A stretch of DNA of 64,000 nucleotides from Actinomadura rayongensis. GTDB lineage: Bacteria > Actinomycetota > Actinomycetes > Streptosporangiales > Streptosporangiaceae. Made by a program: the position numbers and the translations under genes. The stretch covers positions 434,001-498,000 of the forward strand of contig NZ_WUTW01000004.1 of the NCBI RefSeq assembly GCF_009831215.1. Reading direction: 5' to 3'. This document shows, one piece after another, positions 18,152-28,800 of the stretch (positions within the stretch are counted from its first letter, which is position 1; each line of letters starts with the position of its first letter). Under the pieces are notes generated by a model. That model was given only the letters and a program-made list of their open reading frames with translations. It ran no database searches and had not been told where the DNA came from.

Positions 18152-18382
18152 GTGACTGGAGCCCTTGCCCCGACCAAGCCGTTGACCGTCGCCGACCGGT
18201 GCGACCGCTGCGGCGCCCAGGCCTACGTCCGTGCGGTCCTTGTAGGCGGCGGCGACCTTCTCTTCTGCGCCCACCACGGGCGCAAGTACGCGGAGGCGCT
18301 CCGATCCAACGGGGCCGACATTCAGGACGAGTCCGCCCGACTCACCGAAACGCCCGCCACCGCCGTCGACGACGATCGGTAG
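18152..18382 (+). CDS. Small zinc-ribbon-like protein, DUF7455 type
   Basis: A 76-residue protein with a likely metal site built from CDRCGAQAYVRA and LLFCAHHGRK (two Cys in CxxC, a further Cys and two His). The N-terminal 14 residues and the tail after residue 55 are probably disordered. It resembles a small conserved actinobacterial family (DUF7455) often found upstream of the principal sigma factor or topoisomerase region. The GTG at 18152 follows AGGAAGG with normal spacing. A CRP-like palindrome lies about 105 bases upstream. Function unknown; a role as a small DNA- or protein-binding regulator is only a guess. Confidence 0.8.
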   Translation: MTGALAPTKPLTVADRCDRCGAQAYVRAVLVGGGDLLFCAHHGRKYAEALRSNGADIQDESARLTETPATAVDDDR

Positions 18383-18484
18383 GTCGGACCAGACCCGCAT
18401 GCGGCGGCCACCGAGCCACGGGGGCCGCCGTTTCCGGTGCCCGCGACCGGTCCGGCGCGCGGGCCGCGCCGTTCCGGGGGGAAC

Positions 18485-19252
18485 GTGTTCATCCTGCTGC
18501 CGCCGTCGGAGAAGAAGGCCGCCGGCGGGGACGGCCCGCCGCTCGACCTCGCCGCGCTGGCGTTCCCCGGGCTGACCCCGGTCCGCAAGCGCCTGCTGAC
18601 GGCCCTGCGCCGCGTCTCGGCCCGGCCGTCGGGCGCGGACGTCCTCGGGCTGCCCGCCGGGCAGGCGGCGGACGCGCTCGCCCGCAACCGCGCCCTGGCC
18701 GACGCGCCCACGTTGCCCGTCGCACGGCTCTACACCGGCGTCCTGTACGACCATCTCGCCCTCGACACGCTCGATCCCGTGCGCGCCGCGGAGCGGATCG
18801 TGGTGTTCTCGGGGCTGTGGGGCGCCCTGCGGCTCACCGACCGCGTGCCACCGTACCGGCTGTCGATGAACGTCACCCTGCCGCGACTCGGCCGACCGGC
18901 GACGCTCTGGCGGCCCGCGCTGGCCCGCGCACTGGACGGCCCGCTCGGCGCCGGCGGACGGCTCGTCGTCGATCTGCGCTCCGGCCCGTACGCCGCCGCA
19001 TGGCGCGCGCCCGGCCCGGCCGTCGCCGTCCGGGTGTTCCGGGAGCGGGTCGTCGACGGCGCGGTGCGGCGCACGGTCGTCAGCCACATGGCCAAGGCGA
19101 CGCGCGGCCTGATCGCCCGCGACCTGCTCGCGTCCGGCACGGATCCGCGCACGCCGGACGAACTCCTGAAGATCGTCACCGGCCTCGGCCACACGGCCGA
19201 GCTGACCGGCACACCCCAGGGCACGGCCCTGGACGTCGTCCTTCCCGACTGA
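18485..19252 (+). CDS. yaaA: YaaA-family (DUF328) peroxide-stress-type protein
   Basis: A 255-residue member of the YaaA family; E. coli YaaA limits intracellular iron under peroxide stress and its fold binds DNA. The family's start (FILLPPSEKKAAGG), the central VFSGLWGALRLTDRVPPYRLSM and the basic C-terminal SHMAKATRGLIARDLL are all visible. The GTG at 18485 lies six bases or fewer after a G-run and gives the family's usual start; the open frame upstream to 18437 is low-complexity. The gene is a singleton between the zinc-ribbon gene and a convergent hypothetical. Confidence 0.85.
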   Translation: MFILLPPSEKKAAGGDGPPLDLAALAFPGLTPVRKRLLTALRRVSARPSGADVLGLPAGQAADALARNRALADAPTLPVARLYTGVLYDHLALDTLDPVRAAERIVVFSGLWGALRLTDRVPPYRLSMNVTLPRLGRPATLWRPALARALDGPLGAGGRLVVDLRSGPYAAAWRAPGPAVAVRVFRERVVDGAVRRTVVSHMAKATRGLIARDLLASGTDPRTPDELLKIVTGLGHTAELTGTPQGTALDVVLPD

Positions 19253-19476
19253 CCCGCGTCGCCGCTCAGCATGGGCGGCCCGGCGACGCGCGTGGCACGC
19301 TCGCCGCGCATGGTCCGCTCGGCGCGCGTGGTCCGCTCGACGCGGGCGGCACCGCGCGGCGCGGCGGCATGAGCGCGGCGCGGAGGGCGCGAGAACACTC
19401 GCGCGGTCCGTGCGATGCGCTCGCTTGGAACGTGCCTAAAACAGGCCGGGCGGCGCGTCCCGGCCGGTGAACCGGT

Positions 19477-20505
19477 TCAGTCCGTGACGACGTTGAGGTG
19501 CTTGCACGCTTTCAGGTACTGGTGCGTGCCGTCGCTGCCGAGGTACGTCCACGGCAGTCCGCTCGGGCGCCCGAACGTCCGCAGCAGGTGCTGGCGGGCG
19601 GGACGGCGCGCGTCGGCCAGATGGAAGGCGGCTCCGAACATGTTGTGCGCCTCGATCGTCCGCGGATGCGGACGGGCGCCCTCGAACCAGCCCCGCGCCG
19701 CCATCGCCACGTCCCGGTTCTCCTCCGGTGTGAACCACGACGACGACCCGCGGATGATCCCCGAGCGCGACTGGACGAAGTACTCGAAATAGGCCAGCGG
19801 AACGAGCGCGGCCCGCGGGTCCTCACGGCCCGCCGTGCCCATCGCCACCCGCGCGAAGTCGAACATCTCCTCCGGCACACCACCCCACTGCGGCGACAAC
19901 GTCACCACCCGCGCGACGTGCGCGCCGTACAGCGTCGGGCAGCGCCGGCTGACCTGCTCCCAGAGCGCGTCCTTCTCCTCGCGGTCCAGATCCAGCCCGA
20001 GCGCGAGCCACAGCATCGACTCCCACGGGACGGGATCGTCCGGCAACATCTCCGCCGCCTTGCGCAACGGCTCGCGCGCCCCGCGCATCAACTTGGCGTA
20101 GGTGGTGAAGCGCGCGGCCTGGACCGCGCGCGCACGGCCGTCCGGCCGGATCGACCACGCCTCCTCCACCCGGGTGCGGCCCAGCCACAGCCACAGGTCG
20201 GGGTTGCGGGCGTCCTCGGCCAGCAGCGCCTCGATGCCGCCGCTCCAACCGACCGCCGCCTTCGCCAGCGCCTCGACGCGCAGCGACCGCAACTCCGGAT
20301 CATCGCGCGACTCGGCCAGAACGTGCGCGCCAAAGCGGAAATAGCGGTCGCGGACGGCCGTGACCGCCTGGTCGAGCGCGGGATCCATCCACGGCCGCCC
20401 GGTGATCACCTGCGCGGTGCGGGGACGGACCACCGTTGCCCCGCTGCTCGTCGGGTTCCGGTCCACCGGTCCTCCCGGTGCCCGGTCAAGCTCCATGAGT
20501 CCCAT
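19477..20505 (-). CDS. Hypothetical helical-repeat protein
   Basis: A 342-residue soluble protein without signal peptide or membrane segment. It is rich in Trp, Arg and Ala and appears all helical (for example ALLAEDARNPDLWLWLGRTRVEEAW, given here only as positions 93-117), in the manner of TPR-like or DUF4034-type proteins. The C-terminal region has WFEGARPHPRTIEAHNMFG. I do not recognise a function. TACGCT ends 8 bases before ATG 20505 on the minus strand, supporting a leaderless start there; ATG 20496 is an alternative. It is convergent with the YaaA gene and on the same strand as hrdB downstream of it. Confidence 0.7.
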   Translation of the reverse strand: MGLMELDRAPGGPVDRNPTSSGATVVRPRTAQVITGRPWMDPALDQAVTAVRDRYFRFGAHVLAESRDDPELRSLRVEALAKAAVGWSGGIEALLAEDARNPDLWLWLGRTRVEEAWSIRPDGRARAVQAARFTTYAKLMRGAREPLRKAAEMLPDDPVPWESMLWLALGLDLDREEKDALWEQVSRRCPTLYGAHVARVVTLSPQWGGVPEEMFDFARVAMGTAGREDPRAALVPLAYFEYFVQSRSGIIRGSSSWFTPEENRDVAMAARGWFEGARPHPRTIEAHNMFGAAFHLADARRPARQHLLRTFGRPSGLPWTYLGSDGTHQYLKACKHLNVVTD

Positions 20506-20513
20506 AGCGCGGA

Positions 20514-20519
20514 AGCGTA
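20514..20519 (-). promoter_or_regulatory. -10 element (TACGCT), leaderless promoter
   Basis: On the minus strand TACGCT ends 8 bases before ATG 20505. The palindrome AACACTGTGTT lies 36 bases further upstream at 20555-20565 and could be an operator. Confidence 0.4.
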
Positions 20520-20659
20520 GGAAGGAGCGAGGCGGTGGAAGCTACTTGGCGGTAAACACTGTGTTACATACCCAGGAGTAAATTGACCTGGCCGTTTTCC
20601 TTAAGTGAGCCTTGTCCGGACTCATGTCGCCGGAGTGCGGACACATGCACGAAACGTGT

Positions 20660-20692
20660 CCGGCCCCCGGCCATAGAGCGGACGGGGGCCGG
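20660..20692 (-). terminator. Hairpin after hrdB
   Basis: CCGGCCCCCG at 20660-20669 pairs perfectly with CGGGGGCCGG at 20683-20692 around a 13-base loop. It lies 17 bases beyond the sigma-factor stop. A second weaker stem, CGGACAC with GTGTCCG, follows at about 20638-20662 and shares its last bases with the first. Confidence 0.65.
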
Positions 20693-20709
20693 GACCGGCG
20701 AACGATACG

Positions 20710-22341
20710 TCAGTCCAGGTAGTCGCGCAGAACCTGGGACCGCGACGGGTGGCGCAGCTTCGACATCGTCTTGGACTCGATCTGCCGGATGCGCTCCCGG
20801 GTCACCCCGTACACCTTGCCGATCTCGTCCAGCGTCTTCGGCTGGCCGTCGGTCAGGCCGAACCGCATCGACACCACGCCCGCCTCGCGCTCGCTCAGCG
20901 TGTCGAGCACCGAGTGGAGCTGCTCCTGCAGCAGCGTGAAGCTGACCGCGTCGGCCGGGACGATCGCCTCGGAGTCCTCGATGAGGTCGCCGAACTCGCT
21001 GTCGCCGTCCTCACCGAGCGGCGTGTGCAGCGAGATCGGCTCGCGGCCGTACTTCTGGACCTCGACGACCTTCTCCGGCGTCATGTCCAGTTCCTTGGCC
21101 AGCTCCTCCGGGGTGGGCTCGCGGCCCAGGTCCTGGAGCATCTGCCGCTGCACGCGCGCCAGCTTGTTGATCACCTCGACCATGTGGACCGGGATGCGGA
21201 TCGTCCGCGCCTGGTCGGCCATCGCGCGGGTGATCGCCTGCCGGATCCACCACGTGGCGTACGTGGAGAACTTGTAGCCCTTGGTGTAGTCGAACTTCTC
21301 GACCGCGCGGATCAGACCGAGGTTGCCCTCCTGGATCAGGTCCAGGAACAGCATGCCGCGGCCGGTGTAGCGCTTGGCCAGCGACACCACGAGGCGGAGG
21401 TTGGCCTCCAGCAGGTGGTTCTTGGCGCGGCGGCCGTCCTCGGCGATCCACTCGAAGTCCTCAAGGTCCTCGTCGGACATCGCCGGGCCGTCGGCGGCCA
21501 GCCGCTCCTCGGCGAACAGGCCCGCCTCGATGCGCTTGGCGAGTTCGACCTCCTGCTCGGCGTTGAGCAGCGGGACCTTGCCGATCTGCTTGAGGTAGTC
21601 CTTGACCGGGTCGGCGGTGGCGCCCGCGGCGGCGATCTGCTGCGCGGGGGCGTCCTCGTCGTCGTCGCCGAGGACGAACGCCTCCTCCTCCGACACCGGC
21701 GCGCCGTCGGCGGGCTTGCCCTTGGCGGCGGGCGCGGCGGCGGGCTCCTCGGGCTCCGCCTCCTCCGTCTCCTCGGTCTCCAGCTCGATCGCGTCGTCGG
21801 CGAGGTCGACTTCGGTGTTGTTGAGATCCTCGAGGTCGGTGATGTCGACCTCGTCGTCCAGCTCGGGGTCCTCGCCGCCCTCGGCCGCGACGACCTTGGC
21901 CGGGGCCTTGGCGGGCGCGGCGGCGACGGTCTTGGCGGCGGCCTTCTTCGGCTTGGCCGGGGCCTTGCGGGCAGCCGGCTTCACCGGCTTGGGCTTGGCG
22001 GCCGGCTCGTCGTCATCGCTGACGACGGCGGTCACCGTCTCGGGCTGCTGCTCCTTGGCGGCAGCGGCGGTCTTCGGCCGGCGCGCCGGAGGCGTCGTCG
22101 CGCGCTTGCGCGGACGCTTCGGCGCTGCGGAATCGGCGGCGCTCACCACGACCGTCACACCCTCCTTGCTGAGGCTCCGCAAGATGCTGGAGGCCTTCGA
22201 CACGGGGATGTCGGCCTCCTCGAACGTACGGCGTACGTCGTCGGCTTCGAGGTAACCCTGGGACCGTCCACGCTCGATCAGTTGCGCGATGACGTGCTCG
22301 TGCAGATCTGACGCTTTCGAGGTCGAGCTAGCAGGCGACAC
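20710..22341 (-). CDS. hrdB: Principal RNA polymerase sigma factor (HrdB/RpoD/SigA)
   Basis: A 543-residue primary sigma factor. The N-terminal 60 residues contain a DVRRTFEEADIP helix typical of actinobacterial HrdB, then a long Lys/Ala/Pro-rich and Asp/Glu-rich region (about 70-225). Sigma region 1.2 begins DPVKDYLKQIGKVPLL; region 2 has NLRLVVSLAKRYTGRGM, FLDLIQEGNLGLIRAV and the -10-recognition YATWWIRQAITRAM; region 3 VEVINKLARVQRQML; region 4.2 GVTRERIRQIESK with C-terminus LRDYLD. The start is GTG 22341, five bases after GAGAGG; the open frame runs further but is unlike HrdB. It should direct transcription of most genes here, including the TANNNT promoters noted. Confidence 0.95.
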   Translation of the reverse strand: MSPASSTSKASDLHEHVIAQLIERGRSQGYLEADDVRRTFEEADIPVSKASSILRSLSKEGVTVVVSAADSAAPKRPRKRATTPPARRPKTAAAAKEQQPETVTAVVSDDDEPAAKPKPVKPAARKAPAKPKKAAAKTVAAAPAKAPAKVVAAEGGEDPELDDEVDITDLEDLNNTEVDLADDAIELETEETEEAEPEEPAAAPAAKGKPADGAPVSEEEAFVLGDDDEDAPAQQIAAAGATADPVKDYLKQIGKVPLLNAEQEVELAKRIEAGLFAEERLAADGPAMSDEDLEDFEWIAEDGRRAKNHLLEANLRLVVSLAKRYTGRGMLFLDLIQEGNLGLIRAVEKFDYTKGYKFSTYATWWIRQAITRAMADQARTIRIPVHMVEVINKLARVQRQMLQDLGREPTPEELAKELDMTPEKVVEVQKYGREPISLHTPLGEDGDSEFGDLIEDSEAIVPADAVSFTLLQEQLHSVLDTLSEREAGVVSMRFGLTDGQPKTLDEIGKVYGVTRERIRQIESKTMSKLRHPSRSQVLRDYLD

Positions 22342-22604
22342 AAATACCTCTCGAACGAACGTGTGGCTTGGTTGACCCAAGTGCCCTGACGGGCCAGGAC
22401 CGGCCTCACACGGGGTGGGACCACACACCGAGCTGGGCCACATGTGCGGGAACGCAGCGTACCCGCTCTTGAGTGGGTCAAGCATTCTGGCACGGCTGCG
22501 CATTCCGCCTCGGTGTCCTACTCGGTAGCTCCCCACCTTAGAGGGCGCGGAGCGGTCCTTCGTACGTACGGGACCGCATTCCGCACCACCGGCGGGCGGC
22601 CTTC
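22342..22604. other. 263-bp gap upstream of hrdB
   Basis: No gene is visible. On the minus strand TTGACC (22468-22473) and TACGCT (22448-22453) occur 14 bp apart, which is shorter than a normal promoter spacer, so the promoter is not settled. The final bases before hrdB carry its GAGAGG ribosome site. Confidence 0.5.
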
Positions 22605-24752
<2,148 letters not shown>

Positions 24753-25160
24753 CAGCGACACCTCCGGCCCTCGGGCTTCCGCACCGCGCGGCGAGTTCTC
24801 ATCACTATGGGCGAATGGGAGCACGGTAGCGCTCCCGCCTCCCTCACAACACCGGTCGAAGTCAGGTTCTCATCATCCCGAGGGTTCGGCGCGGGCGGAA
24901 GGTCCGGGACGCCGTCGTCCCGCGCCCCTCGTCCGGCGGCGGTGGTTTCGGACGTCGCCTCCGCGCGCGGTGTCCGGGGTCCGGGCGCGCGAGGGCGGCA
25001 AGTACGAGATGGTACGACGCCACGCCACGAATCGGGGTCCGGCTCGCCGGGTTCCCTCCGGTCCGGATAGGGGCATCCCACCGCGAAACCACCCGGAACT
25101 TGCGGCAAAAACCTGGTAAAGCGACACCCTACTCTTTACCGGCTCCCGCGCCCGCGCAGG
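24753..25160. other. 408-bp gap with repeated decamer and a hairpin, no gene
   Basis: I see no convincing gene. GTTCTCATCA occurs twice in direct orientation (24795-24804 and 24866-24875), 71 bp apart, upstream of the phosphatase. On the minus strand TTGTGA and TACCGT lie 15 bp apart between them and may be its promoter; GGGAGC and GCTCCC bracket the same stretch. Confidence 0.5.
25115..25140 (-). terminator. Hairpin after the HhH-GPD gene
   Basis: GGTAAAG (25115-25121) pairs perfectly with CTTTACC (25134-25140) around a 12-base loop, 20 bases beyond the stop of the gene ending at 25161. The stem is weak and A/T-rich compared with other hairpins here, so a protein-binding role is also possible. 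Confidence 0.4.
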
Positions 25161-25742
25161 TCAGCGGGCGGCCTTCCGCGCCTGTTTCTGGGCCTGCTTG
25201 AACGCGCGGACCTCGGCCAGCGACGCGGGCCCGGTGATGTCGGCGACCGAGCGGCGCGACCCGTCCTCGCCGTACGCCCCCGCCGCCTCCCGCCACCCCG
25301 CGGGCCGCACGCCGTACTGCTTGCCGAGCAGCGCCAGGAAGATCCGCGCCTTCTGGTCCCCGAACCCCGGCAGCGCCTTCAGCCGCTTCAACAGCTCCGC
25401 GCCGTCTGCGACGTCACGCCACACCGCCTCGGCGTCCCCGTCGTAGTGCTCCACGAGGTACTGACAGAGCTGCTGCACCCGCTTGGCCATCGACCCCGGA
25501 TACCGGTGCACCGCCGGCTTCTCCGACAACAGCGCCGCGAACGCCTCCGGATCCCGCCCGGCGATCTCGTGCGCGTCCAGATCGTCCGCACCCATCCGCC
25601 GCGCGATCGTGTACGGCCCCGTGAACGCCCACTCCATCGGAATCTGCTGGTCTAGGAGCATGCCCGTGAGGGCGGCGAGGGGGCTGCGGGACAGGAGAGC
25701 GTCGGCCTCGGGGGACTGCGCGAGATGGACCGTCGTGGGCAT
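25161..25742 (-). CDS. HhH-GPD-family base-excision-repair-like protein
   Basis: A 193-residue helical protein of the HhH-GPD glycosylase superfamily, in the actinobacterial subgroup of small uncharacterised members. The N-terminal LTGMLLDQQIPMEWAF resembles the first helices of AlkA/EndoIII. The helix-hairpin-helix is LKALPGFGDQKARIFLALL, and a basic tail FKQAQKQARKAAR ends the protein. There are no Fe-S cysteines. I do not see the canonical catalytic Asp with confidence, so enzymatic activity is uncertain. The start ATG 25742 is supported by TAAGCT six bases upstream. It stands alone. Confidence 0.82.
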   Translation of the reverse strand: MPTTVHLAQSPEADALLSRSPLAALTGMLLDQQIPMEWAFTGPYTIARRMGADDLDAHEIAGRDPEAFAALLSEKPAVHRYPGSMAKRVQQLCQYLVEHYDGDAEAVWRDVADGAELLKRLKALPGFGDQKARIFLALLGKQYGVRPAGWREAAGAYGEDGSRRSVADITGPASLAEVRAFKQAQKQARKAAR

Positions 25743-25748
25743 GTGCCC

Positions 25749-25754
25749 AGCTTA
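25749..25754 (-). promoter_or_regulatory. -10 element (TAAGCT), leaderless promoter of the HhH-GPD gene
   Basis: On the minus strand TAAGCT ends 6 bases before ATG 25742, with no ribosome-binding site between. Confidence 0.5.
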
Positions 25755-25825
25755 GGGGGCGGGCGGCGGGGACGGGCGCGGGCGCGGGGTGACGCGGCGC
25801 GCGGCGGATCTGCGAAGCTAGAGGC

Positions 25826-27433
25826 GTGAGTCCCCGCAGCAGCCGCCGTTCCGCCGGGGAGCCCGATCGTCCGCCGCCCCCCGACGAGATGACGCTGGTC
25901 TACGAGGGGATGCTTCAGCACGCGCGGGAACTGCTCGCGGTGCGCGGGCCGCTGGACGCCGAGCTGATCGTCAGCCGGATCCTCGGGGCGTGGTGGGGGC
26001 GGCGCGTCGTCGAGGGGGACGTGGAGGAGGTCGTCGGGGACGGGCTCGTCCGGTACGCGGCGGGCGCCGGCACCCCGGCCGCGCTGGCGCTGCTCACCGG
26101 CATCGGGTACCTCGGGACGCCGCGGCAGGCCGCCGAGGCCGAGCGGGCCGCGCTGGACCTCATGGCGCGCGGCGTCGCGCGTCCGGCGTGGGCGGACCGG
26201 CTCGGGACGGTCATGCCCGAGGAGTGCTTCGTGTCCGGCGACGTCTACGGCGACCACGAGTCGATCGTGTGCACGTTCTCCTATGGCGGCCCGCGGCGGC
26301 ACGCGCTCGTCGTCCTGGTGGACCGGACGAAGGCCGAGCCGGTCGGCGCGGGCGGGCGGACGCCGCGCGGGACGGTCCCCGCGTACGGGATGGTCCGGGA
26401 CGCGTGGGTGTCCTCGCGGGTGGAGCGGCTGCTGGCGCAGTGCCGCGCGGAGAGCCGGGACCGTCCGCTCATGCGGTTCGAGCCGCTGGACCCCGCCGAC
26501 ACGCGGGCGATGCTGCACCGGGCGCTGGAGCACACGAACGCGACCGTGAACCCGCCGGTCGGGGAGAACTTCGCGTCGTACCACGCGTTCCTGCGGGCGC
26601 GGGTGCGGGCGCTGCCGCCGGGCGGGCGCGCGCCGCAGCCCGTCCCGCACGGCGGGGACCGGCGGGCCACGCTCGCGGCGCGGTTCCTGGCGTCGGACGA
26701 GGCGGAGGGCCTGTCGGACCTGTCGGCGGCGGGACGCTGCGTGGACCGGATCATCGACTACGGCTGCGCGCAGGACTTCGGCCGTCCGCTGCGCGTCAGC
26801 CCGCTCAAGGCCGAGATGTTCCTGCTGGACTGGCTGCCGCGCAAGGTTCTCCTCTCCCCGGCGGAACAAGAGGCTGTCCCGCACGTTCTGGCGTCGTGGG
26901 TGCGGTGGGCGGCGCGGCAGACGGGGCTGCCGGACGAGGGCGTCCGCGCGACCCTGGACGCCGTCTGGGACGCCACCGCCCGGTTCGCCGCCGCCTACCG
27001 CGACCCGGCCGCCGCCGGGCTGGACCGCGCGCTGGTCGACCGGCTGCTGCCCGACGGCGACCTGGAGGCGCTGCCCCGGCGGGCGTTCGCGCTGCCGTTC
27101 CTGTCCGGGCGGCACCGGCTGTCGGGACGGCACGGCGTCGTCGATCTCGGCGCGCTGGACCCGTCCGCGCCCGCCGACCGCCGTATCCTGCTGGAATTCG
27201 AGCACCCCGGGGCCGACCAGGAACATCTCGACGCGCACGAACGTCTCGCCGCCCGGCTCTGGGACGGCGATCCGCCCGAGTTGTGGGAGACGGCGCAGGC
27301 GCTGCTGGACGTCGGTTTCGAGCGTCACGACGTCCTGCACCGGCTCATCGGGGCGTTCGAGCGGGCCGGCGACGATCCGGACGCACTTCGGGACGCTCTC
27401 GGCGTCCTGCGGCACGAGCCGCCGCCGGGCTGA
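25826..27433 (+). CDS. Conserved actinobacterial hypothetical protein with DUF1841-like end
   Basis: A 535-residue soluble protein, mostly helical. The N-terminal part (EMTLVYEGMLQHARELLAVRG) and middle (VCTFSYGGPRRHALVVLVDR, about residues 150-175; LRVSPLKAEMFLLDWLPRKV, about 325-345) are conserved-looking but not recognised. The C-terminal 75 residues (starting LLEFEHPGADQEHLDAHERL, then LLDVGFERHDVLHRLIGAF) resemble the DUF1841 family. The start is GTG 25826; GAAGCT lies six bases upstream and no ribosome site is seen. It precedes the TY-Chap/SseB-like genes on the same strand by about 106 bases but has its own junction, so shared transcription is uncertain. Confidence 0.75.
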   Translation: MSPRSSRRSAGEPDRPPPPDEMTLVYEGMLQHARELLAVRGPLDAELIVSRILGAWWGRRVVEGDVEEVVGDGLVRYAAGAGTPAALALLTGIGYLGTPRQAAEAERAALDLMARGVARPAWADRLGTVMPEECFVSGDVYGDHESIVCTFSYGGPRRHALVVLVDRTKAEPVGAGGRTPRGTVPAYGMVRDAWVSSRVERLLAQCRAESRDRPLMRFEPLDPADTRAMLHRALEHTNATVNPPVGENFASYHAFLRARVRALPPGGRAPQPVPHGGDRRATLAARFLASDEAEGLSDLSAAGRCVDRIIDYGCAQDFGRPLRVSPLKAEMFLLDWLPRKVLLSPAEQEAVPHVLASWVRWAARQTGLPDEGVRATLDAVWDATARFAAAYRDPAAAGLDRALVDRLLPDGDLEALPRRAFALPFLSGRHRLSGRHGVVDLGALDPSAPADRRILLEFEHPGADQEHLDAHERLAARLWDGDPPELWETAQALLDVGFERHDVLHRLIGAFERAGDDPDALRDALGVLRHEPPPG

Positions 27434-27539
27434 ACGCCGGTTTGCCAGAAGGAGTCCGGGGCGACAATCATCAATACTCCGGGACCCCGGTTCCCGCGCG
27501 GCTCAGGGGGGCCGATCGCGGGCATAAGGAGTGATCTTG

Positions 27540-28736
27540 TTGGAGTGGTCCGAGTTCACCCGGCGGCTGGGGCGCGAGCTGGCGGGTCTCGACCGGGACA
27601 CCATCCTCATCGTGCGCGAGCGCGAGGAGAGCCGCCACTACGTCCAGGCGATGCGCGAGCCGGACCGGCTCTATGCCGAGGCGGTGAGCAACAACTTCCT
27701 CGAAGGACCGCTGCTGCTGACCCTCGCGGACGAAGAGGTCATGAGCGAGGCGGGCTGGCGTCCGCCCGCCGATCCCGCCCCGCGCAACTGGTGGACCGAA
27801 CTGCCCGCGTACGCCTCGCCCGCCGACCACGCGCGGCTCGCCGAGGTGATGGTGACGGCGCTGCGGGACGTGCAGGGCGTGCGGCGGCCGTCCGACCTCG
27901 TCTACGAGTCCTTCCACCGGCACGGCACCGGGCTGATCGAGCTGCTGGACTTCGGCATCGAGACCGCCGACCCGGCGCGGATCGCCGAGCGGCGCTCGAC
28001 CGTGTCCGTCCTCGCCGAGGCCCTGGTGCGGGACGAACCGCACTTCGTCCACGACGACGGGCACTTCGGGGTGAACGGGTCCGCGGTGAACGGGTCGGCG
28101 GAGGCGTTCGCCGGGGCCGGGCTGCTCGGCGCGCCCGTGCCCGATCCGGCGCCCGCCGCCGCGCCCGTCCCGCCGCCGTCCGATCTGGAGGGGTTCCTCG
28201 CCGACGCGCGGCGGCGCGGCGACCACGCGGCCTACTTCGACCTGCTGCGCGGCGCGGACCTCGTCCTGCCCGGCGCGGGCGGGCCCGACGAGCCGCACGG
28301 GCTGCCGCTGATCTCCATCGGCGGCGGCACGTTCGTCGCGGTGTTCACGTCCCCGGCCGCGATGAGCCGCGACGGCGGGCCGCCCGGACCGTACCGGCGG
28401 ACGTCGTTCGCCGAACTCGGCGCGGCCTGGGCCGACCCGACGTGGCAGCTCGCGGTGAACCCGGGGCTGCCGAGCGAGGTGCTGCTGGACGCCGCCGCCG
28501 TCGCGCGGCTCGGCGCCGACCGGCTCGCCGAGGCGCCCCCGGCCGCGTCGCCGCCGTCGCCGCCGCCGGTGCAGGACGTCCCGGTGCTGCGTCCGCCGCA
28601 CGGCACGCGGCTGTGGCGGGTGGACGTCGAGGAGGGCCGCGAGACCACGGCCGTCCCCGTCGCGGTGTACGACGCGATCGGCGGCGTGTGGGCGCCCGTC
28701 CGCGCGGACGTGCTACCGGGCCATCCTCCCGAATGA
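27540..28736 (+). CDS. TY-Chap-like / SseB-like two-domain protein (paralogue 1)
   Basis: A 398-residue soluble protein. The N-terminal domain (about 1-145; EWSEFTRRLGRELAGL, then SRHYVQAMREPDRLYAEAVS) resembles the Tir-chaperone/YbjN (TY-Chap) fold. After an Ala/Pro linker, an SseB-N-like domain (about 205-320) has LADARRRGDHAAYFDLLRGA, FVAVFTSPAAM and LAVNPGLPSEVLL. The end (about 360-398; TRLWRVDVEEG, then VAVYDAIGGVWAPV) matches in pattern the last module of the next gene. TTG 27540 fits best: it aligns with the paralogue's start and sits eight bases after AAGGAG; GTG 27531 is the alternative. Domain assignments rest on pattern recognition. Likely a chaperone/adaptor for the neighbouring large protein. 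Confidence 0.72.
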   Translation: MEWSEFTRRLGRELAGLDRDTILIVREREESRHYVQAMREPDRLYAEAVSNNFLEGPLLLTLADEEVMSEAGWRPPADPAPRNWWTELPAYASPADHARLAEVMVTALRDVQGVRRPSDLVYESFHRHGTGLIELLDFGIETADPARIAERRSTVSVLAEALVRDEPHFVHDDGHFGVNGSAVNGSAEAFAGAGLLGAPVPDPAPAAAPVPPPSDLEGFLADARRRGDHAAYFDLLRGADLVLPGAGGPDEPHGLPLISIGGGTFVAVFTSPAAMSRDGGPPGPYRRTSFAELGAAWADPTWQLAVNPGLPSEVLLDAAAVARLGADRLAEAPPAASPPSPPPVQDVPVLRPPHGTRLWRVDVEEGRETTAVPVAVYDAIGGVWAPVRADVLPGHPPE

Positions 28737-28758
28737 CGCAATAACGGCGCGGGGCGGC

Positions 28759-28764
28759 TACCGT
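28759..28764 (+). promoter_or_regulatory. -10-like element before the large TY-Chap/SseB gene
   Basis: TACCGT lies 36 bases before GTG 28801 in the 64-bp gap after paralogue 1. The following GGGAGCGGGA supplies a ribosome site, so this would give a short leader. The large gene could thus be transcribed separately. Confidence 0.35.
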
Positions 28765-28800
28765 TCGCTGAGACCGTGTCGACGATCGGCGGGAGCGGGA

